Positions 53,466 to 64,000 of a DNA stretch of 64,000 nt are shown piece after piece. The position numbers and the translations under genes are program-made. The stretch comes from Canna indica (lineage: Eukaryota > Streptophyta > Magnoliopsida > Zingiberales > Cannaceae): assembly GCA_034359265.1 (NCBI GenBank), contig CP136891.1, positions 84,772,001 through 84,836,000 on the forward strand. Reading direction: 5' to 3'. The notes below the pieces were generated by a model. That model did not search any database, had not been told where the DNA came from, and was given only the letters and a program-made list of their open reading frames with translations. Every line of letters begins with the position of its first letter. Position 1 is the stretch's first letter.

Positions 53466-55001
53466 TCACGATGGAGGATGGTCTGGATTATATGGCGGGG
53501 TCTGGAGCGCTTGAGTGTACACCGGCGTGGACTGACTCGAGGACGATGGATTAGATGATGCCGAAGAGATGACTGCTTCGGGATGACCTGACAAGTTGCG
53601 TAGCATAGCTTCTATATTCGCCATCGTCTGACTCTGACGCTCCATCATCTCAGTTTGACGCGCGACCGTCTCCTCTAGTGTCCTTATCCTATTACTATGA
53701 TCATAACTGGATCTAGAGGTGGACGGCCGCTCACCAGCGACCGGAGGGGTCGGTGCCCCAAGTGGCCCTAGTACGGCTCGCGCATGACCACTATCTGCGA
53801 AGCCATATACGCGGCCATGGTCCCAGCCACCTGCGGCCTCGACCCACGATGTTGCGTCAAAGTCCTCGGGGGTACCCCCGCGCTGCACCACCGTCTGGCT
53901 GTAGGTCTCCTACTCGAGTTTGATTTTTTGTTTAATATTTATCATAAAACTTAAATTATAAATATATAATGAATAATTTAAACAAATATATAATTACCAT
54001 AATGTATGCAGCGCGGTTGTCGATGTACTCCCCCGCCCCATGTGCTCGACGGTGAGTCCGCTCAAACACCGCCATCGGGGAGGGTCGCTGGACAGTCCCG
54101 TCATCCGACACCGTCGTCTACATTTACAAAACAAATACATTAATTAGTACACATAATAACAAATAAAATATATAATTAAAAGATATACTTACCATACGAT
54201 TTGCGTGCACTGCAAATGCAACAGAGCCGCCGGTGTGACGCGCTGCTCCCCTCGACATGTGATTTCTAGCCGCATTCCGAGAAACCTCCTGCCATCGATC
54301 CGACGACCATATCCCCACGAGCTGGTCCCATATATCCGGAGTAATCCAACCGGGACCGTATCCCCGAGTCTCCGCGATGTTAGTGGTCCCAGCTCGGGCC
54401 ATCGCTTGGGACCGAGCCTGCCCCAACTGCCCGTTGTACCTTGCCCGGGAAATAGCCTCCCAGGCAGCATAAATGAAGGGCCTCTGGTCCTCGGCCCATG
54501 TATAGCGAGCCTGCAAAATAATAATATCAGTACCAATATTAATATATCATCATGCATGTAAAAAATAATAATAATACGTGCCTCAAACTCGCGCCATAAC
54601 ATGTCGACGTGCTCGCTAGGCACGTGAGACCACGTAGGCCATGCCTCGTGCACGTATCGTCGAATAGTAGAAGAAATGCTCCTCGGCACTTCTTCTTGCT
54701 CGAACCTGCACAACAAAAATAAATTTTAATATTATATTATGATATAATGAATTTGTAATGATTCATAATTCATGATATATTACCGCTCCCCAATCACGCT
54801 AATCAATCTACGTGACTCTGTGGCTGGTGGAGGCTGCCACCTGTTCGGCCCACGTGGCCGCCTACGTCTGGATGTACTGGCCTCGGCAGTATCATCATCA
54901 TGAGGATCAGCAACAGGAGGATCAGCAGCATGAGTAAGTGCTGGAGTCTCACCGATCGGAGACTCCGAAACTCTCCTGCGTCGATAACCACGACCAGACA
55001 T
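53466..55001 (-). CDS. CACTA accessory transposase (Transposase_24/TNPA-like), element A
   Basis: Multi-exon minus-strand gene. Exon 1, 55001-54784, encodes MSGRGYRRRRVSESP and an Arg-rich basic segment (SRRRRPRGPNRW). Exon 2 starts at 54705 (FEQEEVPRSISSTIRRYVHE). Next comes ARYTWAEDQRPFIYAAWEAI with RGYGPGWITPDIWDQLVGIW, then a short exon with VQRPSPMAVFERTHR-RAHGAGEYIDNRAAYIM. The last exon holds TYSQTVVQRGGTPEDF, a coiled coil (about 53600-53700: EETVARQTEMMERQSQTMAN) and a Ser/Pro/Gln tail ending at 53466. This is the pattern of plant En/Spm Ptta-type proteins, thought to bind the subterminal repeats. No internal stop was noticed in the joined exons. The exon 2 donor appears to be GC rather than GT. 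Exon limits in the middle are approximate. Confidence 0.75.
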
Positions 55002-55076
55002 ATCTGTCGAACAGACATATAATCAGATTATTGTATAAATAGTAGAGATATATTTAATAAAATATATACTTTACAA

Positions 55077-58000
55077 TTATTCTTCATCATCTGAATAATA
55101 GTCTTCGAATTCTTCCTCTTCTTCCTCTTCTTCCTCTTCTTCATCTTCTTCATCTCCAGCTTCCTCAATTTCATGATCGTCATCATCAGCATATTCAACT
55201 TCTAATTGAATTGACGTTGTGTCTGCATCCTCGAGTATTGGAATAATACGATCCACAGCAAGAAGATCATCTTCTTGATAGAAACCAGGAGGATCATTTT
55301 CTCCTACTATCGGATCAATTTTTTCTCTACCTTTTATCTTACAGACTACACGCCAATCTGCTCTATCTTTATTTCGAGCCGGATACTTCGCGTAATATAC
55401 TTGTTCGGCTTGTGATGCCAATATAAAAGGCTCATTTGCTGCCAATTTCGATTTGTAATTAACCTCAACAAATTTGTATTTTGGATGAACTTTCATGCCC
55501 CTTTCTGTTGTATCGAACCAATGACATCTAAATAGGATCACTGATTTCAAGCCGAAGTAGTGCAACTCTATCACTTCTTCCACCAGTCCATAAAAATCCA
55601 TATCACATTCAACATAGGTTGTCCCTTTCACGCATACCCCAGCATTCATCGTCTTTTTTGTAGATGAATATTCAAGTGTGTGAAATTTATACCCGTTAAT
55701 AAAATATCCGCTATAGCACGACACAAATCGCGACGGTCCACTAACAAACTCAAATATTTTTTCATCTATTTCAGCTCTGTGATCTTTGCTGTAAGTCTGA
55801 ATCCAAGTAGGAAAATCACGATTCCGTAATCTCTCCGATTCTTGATCATTGTGAATAGAGTATTTTTGCACAATCTCAATGTCAAATATTTCAATGAATT
55901 GTTCAATCTCTGGACAATTGAGTAATACATACAAGTGTGCCAAATGATACTCTTCATCGCTTAAGTGTCGAGATGGACGAGAACCAAAAGCACGACCAGA
56001 GTGACAAAATATATTTAAACGTCCATTTGAATGTCGAACACCCCCGTCGTCGTTACGTGGAAGACGATCAAATCTTGTCTGTACTGTCGATTCAAAGTAA
56101 AATGAGCAGAATGTTGAAATTTCTTGGATGATATACGATTCAGATATTGATCCTTCAACAGCTGCGGTGTTCTTTACTTTTTTCTTCAGACGATTCATGT
56201 ATCTTTAAAATAAGTACATCCAACGATATTGAACGGGGCCACCAACTCGTGCCTCGTATGCCAAGTGTATCGGTAGATGCTCCATCGAGTCAAAAATGCA
56301 GGAGGGAAAAACTGCTCCAGCTTGCATATGATTTCAACAATATTATTTTCAAGTGTTGACATATCTTCGACTCGAAGGACATTTACATAGATGCTTCTAA
56401 AAAACATACTTAATTCAGTCAACGAACCCCAAATATTATCAGGTAGAAGATCTCGAAATGCGATCGGAAGTAATCTCTGCATGAATACATGACAATCATG
56501 GCTCTTCATCCCTGATATTTTGCAATCATCGACGTTCACACATCGAGATAAGTTTGAAGCAAATCCATCGGGTAATCTGAGTTCTTTTACCCATTGACAA
56601 ACATCTTTGATCTGTTGTTTATTTAACACATATAGGGCCTTCGGTTTCAGATATCGTCCGTTGACCTCTTGTAACTCCAACTCTGGTCTTTTACAAAGTA
56701 TTTTTAGATCATGTCGGGCTTTGACATTATCTTTAGTTTTTCCAGAAATATCCATCACAGTATTGAAAATATTATCAAACATATTTTTTTCAATGTGCAT
56801 GACATCTAAATTATGTCGAATCAATAATGAACTCCAATAGGGCAATTCCCAAAAGATACTTTTTTTCACCCAGTTGTGTGTTTGGCCAAAACCTGACACT
56901 CTTTCATTGCGACCAAATACTATATCTGGAAGTGCTGAAACACGTGGTAACATTTGTTCACCAGACAACATCGGTGGTGGCCCATCTCTTTCGACTCTGC
57001 CCTTAGTAAATTTATTACGATTCCTTCGATACTGGTGATGAACCGGTAGGAATCGACGATGACAATCAAAGAATGAGATTTTTCGTCCGTTCTGAAGACT
57101 GATTGATTTAGAGTGTTCCATACAATACGGGCAAGAGAGTCGGCCGTGAGTGCTCCAACCCGACAACATGCCGTACGCGGGGAAATCATTGATTGTCCAC
57201 AAGACCGCGACCTTTAAATTGAAGTTTTGCTTCCGATGACAATTATAAGTGACAGCTCCCTCAGTCCACAATGTTTTCAATTCATCTATCAAGGGTCTGA
57301 GAAATATGTCAATTTCTTTTCGCGGACCCTTAGGACCCGGAATAATCATCGAAAGATAAATAAATTCATCTTTCATGCACATTGATGGTGGCAAATTATA
57401 AACTGTCAGCAGCACTGGCCAAACTGAATAAGGAGTTGCAGAATGTCCAAACGGATTAAAACCATCTGTGCACAATCCCAATCTGATATTTCTAGTATCC
57501 ATAGCAAATGAAGGATAACATGTATCCAAATATTTTCATTCTTCACTGTCAGATGGATGAGTCATTATTGTATCATCACGACTTCTTGCATGCCAACTCA
57601 TGTAGGGGGCTGTCTTTTCCGACATGAATAATCTTTGAAGCCTCGGTGTTAGTGGAAAATACCGAAGCACCTTAAACGGGATATTTTTCTGTCGGACCGA
57701 TTTCTTCTCCTTGTAACGAGGGTGTTGACATACAGGGCATTTATCCAACTGCACATTTTCTTTATAATATAAAATGCAGTTATTTTGGCACGCGTGTACT
57801 TTTTCGTACCCAAGCCCCAATTTTCTCATTAGCTTTTTAGTCTTATAAAAAGTAGGCTCAAACTTGTTATCAATAGGCAGCATTCCATTAATCAATCCAG
57901 CAATCCGATCATACGCAACTTCGCTGATATTACAATCGGCCTTGATGTTTAAGAGTTGTGTCATTGCTGAAAACCTAGTGTATTTAGGACAATTCTCATA

Positions 58001-58567
58001 CAAAGGTTCATCGGCAGCTTTCAACATCTCGTAAAATTCTGCAGCTTCTTTATTCGGTAATTCAATCTCTACCGCAGCCCCTACTTCTGTGATATCAACC
58101 ACTGTAGTATCTGGTGGGACTGATGTCTGAAGAACTGGCCGATCAACATTATCATTCAGGTGGAATTGACCCCCAAGACTATCAAGTATCATAGTTCTAT
58201 AGGGATTACATTGACCGGATGAAGAAGCACCAGCAGAGGAAGATTCACCATATGTCTGAACGACAGGATTGCTCGACATCCCGACTTCGCGTGACTCCCC
58301 GTGACAAGTCCATAGAAAATATCTTGGTGCAAATCCTTTGCTATATAGATGCAGAGTGACAGTCTCCCGATCCAAAAATCGTCCATTTGAACAAATACGG
58401 CACGGACATCGGATTTGATCACCCATGCTAACGAAATTCCGATTCGAATAGGCGAAATTTAGGAAGTACGTTACGCCTAATCGAAACTCATTCGTTAAAG
58501 CTCCACGATCAAGACGTCGGTACATCCAACTTCGATCAGCCGACATGATTCTGTCAATCAATGACAA
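55077..58567 (-). pseudogene. CACTA tnp2 transposase, element A (one nonsense, one frameshift)
   Basis: Catalytic transposase of CACTA elements. Starts MSLIDRIMSADRSWMYRRL, a Transposase-associated domain with FLNFAYSNRNFVSMGDQIRC-PC (to about 58300). It then has MRKLGLGYEKVHACQNNCIL and CPVCQHPRY, the Tnp2 core (LGLCTDGFNPFGHSATPYSV, FPAYGMLSGWSTHGRLSCPY, HNLDVMHIEKNMFDNIFNT), a DUF4218-like part (LPIAFRDLLPDNIWGSLTEL), a DUF4216-like part (RCHWFDTTERGMKVHPKYKF) and a Glu/Asp-rich tail. Two breaks are visible. An in-frame TGA at 57536-57538 falls where the family normally has Trp. The homopolymer at 56292-56296 is one A shorter than in element B, shifting the frame; the frame resumes at 56198. 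Not a functional transposase as written. Confidence 0.88.
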
Positions 58568-58620
58568 TTTCTTTGGTTAATATCTTTAGGTGAGATTGTC
58601 CTATTCCATTCGGGATTTAT

Positions 58621-58812
58621 GTTATTCGTACTGCACTTACATTTTTATTTTAACTGTTAACTAATTATTTTTAATTTCGACAGCATCTCCCTACAGTTCT
58701 CCGAATACGCATATCATCTGGGCGCGTATCGGAGAACAAGAGAGATGTTGCCGAATTTTAGAATAATTAGTTAACAGTTAAAATAAAAACGTAAGTGCAG
58801 TACAAATAACTA
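58621..58812. repeat. Long near-perfect hairpin upstream of tnp2
   Basis: The arm from GTTATTCGTACTGCACTTAC through TTTAACTGTTAACTAATTAT and CGACAGCATCTCC returns inverted as GGAGAACAAGAGAGATGTTG, TAATTAGTTAACAGTTAAAA and GTAAGTGCAGTACAAATAAC. Arms are about 80 bp with few mismatches around a short centre near 58710-58722 (ATATCATCTGG), itself flanked by TTCTCCGAATACGC / GCGTATCGGAGAA. Confidence 0.85.
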
Positions 58813-59002
58813 TATTCCCAAATTGTCCAATCAGGGACAATTCAAGAATTGTACGTCGTATAAAAGATCATCTACTTCTTTTACACGAACATATAATTCC
58901 CGAACGGATCTAAGGTTTTGCTAAATCATATCTGATTCGTCGATGCGTACGTGAAACATATCAACTCGTCGGATTGATGATTATTTTCTAAATGTTTCGA
59001 GA

Positions 59003-59226
59003 TAGTTCGAGTCCATATTGGATGATTTCAGCGCGCGTCCGAAGTGGACGATTCCGGCGCGAGTCCGAATTGGACGATTTCGGCGCGCGTCCGAAGTGGA
59101 CGATTCCGGCGCGAGTCCGAATTAGACAATTCTGGCGCGTGTCCGAAGTGGACGATTCCGGTGCGAGTCCGAATTGGACGATTTCGGCGCGCGTCCGAAG
59201 TGGACGATTCTGGCGCGCGTCCGAAA
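59003..59226. repeat. 26-bp GC-rich tandem repeat, about 8 units
   Basis: Unit GGCGCGCGTCCGAAGTGGAC-GATTCC alternates with a variant GCGAGTCCGAATTGGAC. Units start near 59005, 59031, 59057, 59083 and so on, to the degenerate end at about 59226. It lies between the hairpin and the 5' terminus of CACTA element A and is rich in CpG. Confidence 0.88.
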
Positions 59227-60442
59227 TTAATCTAAACCCTAATAATTAATCTAACAAATTAAACAATTAATCTAAACAATTAATTAACAATTATAAAATA
59301 ATTAATTAACAATTTCAAAACAATAATATATATATATATATATATAAATTCCGACGCCGGAGTCCACCCTCCGGCGCCGGCGTACAGTGGCCGGACACAC
59401 TGTCCGACCACTATAGAAGGTCCGGCGGCGGCCATAGGCCGACCGCCGCCAGCCGAAACCCTAGAAATAGGGTTTCGATCGGATTTTAACCTATACTCCG
59501 GTCGAAACATAGTGAGAGCCGGTCGGCCGATCAACATACCGGCAGCAGCGGCAGCGGCGGCGAGAGGCATCGGCGAGAGGCGTCGGCAGCAGCGGCGAGA
59601 GGCGTCGGCAGGAGCGGCGGCGGCAGCAGCGGGAGGAAGAAGGGTCGGGCGCGAGAGCGTGCCCTATATAAACTTATCAGCAATGGCTCACTCGCCCATT
59701 AGAACGCCGTTGCTGATAAGTTATCATCAGCAACGACTCACTTATCCGTTAGCAAGCCGTTGCTGACGATTAAAAAATCAGCAACGGCTCGCCTTTCCGT
59801 CAGAAAGCCGTTGCTGATAATTAAAATAATCCGTAACGGCTCGGTTTTCCGTTAGAACGTCGTTGCAGATACAGATATCTGCAATGGCTAGGGCGGCCGT
59901 AAGAAAGTCGTTGCAAATAGCAACGGCTTGAGCGGCCGTTGCTGATAGCCGTTGCTGAAGATCAAGTTTCTAGTAGTGAACGGTTTTGCCACGGACTCGG
60001 CGCCGTTGCTGATAACATTAATAGCAACGGCCGCTGAGTCCGTAGCAACGTTGTTAGTAAAAGTCCATCGCTAAGCCGTTGCTGTAGGTCATCAGCAACG
60101 GCTTTCGATACACTTTTAGCAACGGCTTTCCCACGGACGACCGTGGGAAAGCCGTTGCTGATGATGTGTACCTGGTAACGAAAAATTTTAAAATTTTAAA
60201 TTTTCATTGATACATTGATACATTATCTGATACATAACTCACACACCCATACACTCATACACACATTCATTCACACACATCACAAACACACCAAGATATA
60301 CATCAAAATAATTATATTTATATTGATAATTATCCACGATAGTATAAAAATAATTCAAATGCAAAATTGAAGTATCAATATCCAAATAAAATAAGTTAAA
60401 CAAGTTCAATATCTCAGTAACAAAGTCAATATATAAAAAATC

Positions 60443-61979
60443 TCATGATGACGATGGAGGATGGCCTGGATCATATGGCGGGGTCTGGAGTGCTTGAGTG
60501 TACACCGGCGTGGACTGACTCGCGGACGATGGATTAGATGATGCCGAAGAGATGCCTGCTTCGGGATGACCTGACATGTTGCGTAGCATAGCTTGTATAT
60601 CCGCCATCATCTGACTCTGGCGCGCCATTATCTCAGTCTGACGCGCGATCGTGTCCTCTAGAGTCTTTATTCTGCTATTATGATCATAACTGGATCTAGA
60701 GATGAACGGCCGCTCACCAGCGACCAGAGGAGTCGGTGCCCCAAGTGGCCCTAGTACGGCTCGCGCATGACCACTATCTGCGAAGCCATATACGCGGCCA
60801 TGGTCCCAGCCACCTGCGGCCTCGACCCACGATGCTGCGTCAAAGTCCTCGGGGGTACCCCCGCGCTGCACCACCGTCTGGCTGTAGGTCTCCTACTCGA
60901 GTTTGATTTTTTATTTAATATGTATCATAAAACTTAAATTATAAATATATAATGAATAATTTAAACAAATATATAATTATCATAATGTATGCAGCGTGGT
61001 TGTCGATGTACTCCCCCGTCCCATGTGCTCGACGGTGAGTCCGCTCAAACACCGCCATCGGGGAGGGTCGCTGGACGGTCCCGTCATCCGACACCGTCGT
61101 CTACATTTACAAAATAAATACATTAATTAGTACACATAGTAACAAATAAAATATATAATTAAAAGATATACTTACCATACGATTCACGTGCACTACAAAT
61201 GCAACAGAGCCGCCGGTGTGACGCGCTGCTCCCCCCGACATGCGATTTCTAGCCGCATTCTGAGAAACCTCCTGCCATCGATTCGTCGACCATATTCCCA
61301 CGAGCTGGTCCCATATATCCGGAGTAATCCAACCGGGGCCGTATCCCCGAGTCTCCGCGATGTTAGTGGTCCCAGCTCGGGCCGTCGCTTGGAACCGAGC
61401 CTGCCCCAGCTGCCCGTTGTACCTTGCCCGAGAAATAGCCTCCCAGGCAGCGTAAATGAAGGGCCTTTGGTCCTCGGTCCATGTATAGCGAGCCTGCAAA
61501 ATAATAATATCAGTACCAATATTAATCATCATGCATGTAAAAATAATAATAATATGTGCCTCAAACTCGCGCCATAACATGTCGACGTGCTCGCTAGGCA
61601 CGTGAGACCACGTAGGCCATGCCCCGTGCATGTATTGTCGAATAGTAGAAGAAATGCTCCTCGGCACTTCTTCTTGCTCGAACCTGCACAACAAAAATAA
61701 ATTTTAATATTATATTATGATATAATGAATTTGTAATGATTCATAATTCATGATATATTACCGCTCCCCAATCACGCTAATCAATCGACGTGACTCTGTG
61801 GCTGGTGGAGGCTGCCACCTGTTCGGCCCGCGTGGCCGCTTGCGTCTGGATGTACTAGCCTCGGCAGTATCATCGGCATGAGGATCAGCAATAGGAGGAT
61901 CAGCAGCATGAGTAAGTGTTGGAGTCTCACCGATCGGAGACTCCGAAGCTCTCCTACGTCAATAATCACGACCAGACAT
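60443..61979 (-). pseudogene. CACTA Transposase_24/TNPA-like gene, element B
   Basis: Collinear with 53466-55001. The start codon at 61979 is followed within seven codons by a TGA (61959-61961), where element A has CGA (Arg), so the full-length protein cannot be made from this start. Downstream exons are otherwise well preserved, for example YTWTEDQRPFIYAAWEAISR near 61490 and VVQRGGTPEDFDAASWVEAA near 60870. It ends three codons beyond the A copy's stop position. Confidence 0.8.
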
Positions 61980-62054
61980 ATCTGTCGAACAGACATATAA
62001 TCAGATTATTATATAAATAGTAGAGATATATTTAATAAAATATATACTTTACAA

Positions 62055-64000
62055 TTATTCCTCGTCATCTGAATAATAGTCTTCGAATTCTTCCTCTTCT
62101 TCATCTTCTTCATCTCCAGCTTCCTCAATTTCATGATCGTCATCATCAGCATATTCAACTTCTAATTGAATTGACGTTGTGTCTGCTTCCTCGAGTATTG
62201 GAATAATACGATCTACAGTAGGAGGATCATCTTCTTGATAGAAACCATGTGTCATATCAGGTATCAGCTCATTTTCTCCTACTATCGGATTAATTTTTCC
62301 TCTACCTTTTGTCTTACAGACTACACGCCAATCTGCTCTATCTTTATTTCGAGCCGAATACTTCGCGTAATATACTTGTTCGGCTTGTGATGCCAATATA
62401 AAAGGCTCATTTGCTGCCAATTTCGATTTGTAATTAACCTCAACAAGTTTGTATTTTGGATGAACTTTCATGCCCCTTTCTGTTGTATCGAACCAATGAC
62501 ATCTAAATAGGATCACTGATTTAAGCCGAAGTAGTGCAATTCTATCACTTCTTCCACCAGTCCATAAAAATCCATATCACATTCAACATAGGTTGTCCCT
62601 TTCACGCAAACCCCAGCATTCATCGTCTTCTTTGTAAATGAATATTCAACCGTGTGAAATTTATACCCGTTAATAAAATATCCGCTATAGCACGACACAA
62701 GTCGCGACGGTCCACTAACAAACTCAAATATTCTTTCATCTATTTCAGCTCTGTGATCTTTGCTGTAAGTCTGAATCCAAGTAGGGAAATCACGATTCCG
62801 TAATCTCTCCAATTCTTGATCGTTGTGAATAGAGTATTTTTGCACCATCTCAATGTCAAATATTTTAATGAATTGTTCAATCTCTGGACAATTGAGTAAT
62901 ACATACAAGTGTGCCAAATGATACTCTTCATCGCTTAAGTGTCGAGATGGACGAGAACCAAAAGCACGACCAGAGTAACAAAATATATTTAAACGTCCAT
63001 CTGAATGTCGAACACCCCCGTCGTCGTTACGTGGAAGACGATCAAATCTTGTATGTACTGTCGATTCAAAGTAAAATGAGCAGAATGTTGAAATTTCTTG
63101 GATGATATACGATTCAGATATTGATCCTTCAACAGCTGCGGTGTTCTTTACTTTTTTCTTCAGAGGATTCATGTATCTTTCAAATAAGTACATCCACCAA
63201 TATTGAACGGGGCCACCAACTCGTGCCTCGTATGCCAAGTGTATCGGTAGATGCTCCATCGAGTCAAAAAATACAGGAGGGAAAAACTGCTCCAGCTTGC
63301 ATATGATTTCAATAATATTATTTTCAAGTATTGACATATCTTCGACTCGAAAGACATTTGCATAGATGTTTCTAAAAAATATACTTAATTCAGTCAATGG
63401 ACCCCAAATATTATCAGGTAGAAGATCTCGAAATGCGATCGAAAGTAATCTCTGCATGAATACATGACAATCATGGCTCTTCATCCCTGATATTTTGCAA
63501 TCATCGACGTTCACACATCGAGATAAGTTTGAAGCATATCGATCGGGTAATGTGAGTTCTTTTACCCATTGACAAACATCTTTGATCTGTTGTTTATTTA
63601 ACATATATGGGGCCTTCGGTTTTAGATATCGTCCGTTGACCTCTTATAACTCCAACTCTGGTCTTTTACAAAGTATTTTCATATCATGTCGGGCTTTGAC
63701 ATTATCTTTTGTTTTTCCGGAAATATCCATCAAAGTGTTGAAAATATTATCAAACACATTTTTTTCAATGTGCATGACATCTAAATTATGTCGAATCAAT
63801 AATGAACTCCAATAGGGCAATTCCCAAAAGATACTTTTTTTCACCCAGTTATGTGTTTGGCCAAAACCTGACACTCTTTCATTGCGACCAAATACTATAT
63901 CTGGAAGTGCTGAAACACGTGCTAATATTTGTTCACCAGACAACATCGGTGGTGGCTCATCTCTTTCAACTCTGCCCTTACTAAATTTATTACGATTCCT
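62055..64000 (-). pseudogene. CACTA tnp2 transposase, element B (partial, broken)
   Basis: Covers the C-terminal two thirds of tnp2; the N-terminal part lies beyond the window. Domain order is as in element A (HNLDVMHIEKNVFDNIFNTL, LSIAFRDLLPDNIWGPLTEL, DUF4216-like RCHWFDTTERGMKVHPKYKL, acidic tail). Its lesions differ from those of A. A TAA at about 63644-63646 replaces the CAA of A, and a missing C near 62521 (GATTTAAGCC against GATTTCAAGCC) shifts the frame. Where A has its homopolymer frameshift, B is in frame. An 18-residue-scale difference (VGENELIPDMTHGFYQ against VGENDPPGFYQ) lies near 62260. Confidence 0.85.

Larger units (their letters stand above)
52781..59978 (-). mobile_element. 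Inner CACTA (En/Spm) element A, 7.2 kb
   Basis: Left terminus CACTACTAGAAAAATGGTCA; right terminus, inverted, CACTACTAGAAACTTGATCT. The 3-bp duplication AAC is at 52778-52780 and 59979-59981, as expected for CACTA transposases. Both ends are dense in CAGCAACGG / CCGTTGCTG repeats (about 52790-53170 and 59680-59970), the presumed TNPA binding sites. It carries two minus-strand genes in the usual order: tnp2 (58567-55077), then a Transposase_24-type gene (55001-53466). A 190-bp hairpin and a 26-bp tandem repeat lie upstream of tnp2. Confidence 0.93.
59979..64000 (-). mobile_element. Outer CACTA element B, main part (runs off the window)
   Basis: The second piece of element B, resuming after the AAC duplication with GGTTTTGCCACGG. 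It is collinear with element A from about 52980 onward: subterminal repeats, CACACACCCATACACTCATA tract, Transposase_24-type gene, tnp2. Its 5' end lies beyond 64000. Similarity to A is high over non-coding and coding parts alike. Confidence 0.9.

Noticed and set aside
55766..55957. Small ORFs within the tnp2 regions (both strands)
   Set aside because: Shadow frames of the transposase; peptides have no independent support.
52604..59978. Taking 52604 as the left end of the inner CACTA element
   Set aside because: The flanks would be TAA on the left and AAC on the right, which do not match. Using 52781 gives a perfect AAC duplication and leaves 52604-52780 as part of the outer element.

Overview
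The window is nuclear DNA from a flowering plant, probably a monocot. Its genes have spliced GT-AG introns, it encodes plant-specific families (NFD4-like MFS, XBCP3 protease, purple acid phosphatase), two intronless genes are very GC-rich, and COG1 shows a falling 5'-to-3' GC gradient. Intergenic DNA and introns are AT-rich and packed with small DNA transposons. The monocot assignment is an inference from base composition; I cannot name the species.

Layout. 1-0.83 kb: a palindrome cluster and a broken UDP-glycosyltransferase exon. 2.6-11.2 kb: two intronless NFD4-like transporter paralogues, head to head (2624-4378 minus, 9393-11222 plus), separated by 5 kb that includes a 1.3 kb hAT-type element. 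13.2-21.2 kb (minus): complete COG1 in six exons, 1080 aa; its first intron holds a LINE remnant and a hAT-type element. 24.7-28.7 kb (plus): complete PAP10-like purple acid phosphatase in eight exons, 467 aa, with a SINE in intron 3 and a PHR1-type site upstream. 29.0-30.8 kb: a hAT-type MITE next to a Mutator-like element carrying a GC-rich insert. 31.2-41.2 kb (minus): complete Obg-family GTPase in ten exons, 531 aa, probably mitochondrial, with a foldback element in intron 1 that is itself interrupted by a MITE. 41.9-46.4 kb (plus): complete XBCP3-type papain-like protease with granulin domain, five exons, 443 aa. 46.4-52.6 kb: gene-free DNA with a hAT-type MITE and a LINE remnant. 52.6-64.0 kb: two CACTA (En/Spm) transposons of one family, one inserted inside the other.

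The host genes are housekeeping or stress functions (Golgi tethering, phosphate scavenging, organelle ribosome GTPase, vacuolar/secreted protease, membrane transport) and show no sign of forming a cluster. The most informative content is the transposon layer. Nine insertions can be delimited to the base from terminal inverted repeats and target-site duplications, including the self-nested CACTA pair. The inner CACTA copy (52781-59978) has the 3-bp duplication AAC and splits the outer copy at a site whose uninterrupted form is still present in the inner copy. Each copy has its own inactivating lesions in tnp2, so neither looks autonomous.

Exon boundaries were derived by hand from splice consensus, phase continuity and remembered family sequence patterns. 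No database search was run.
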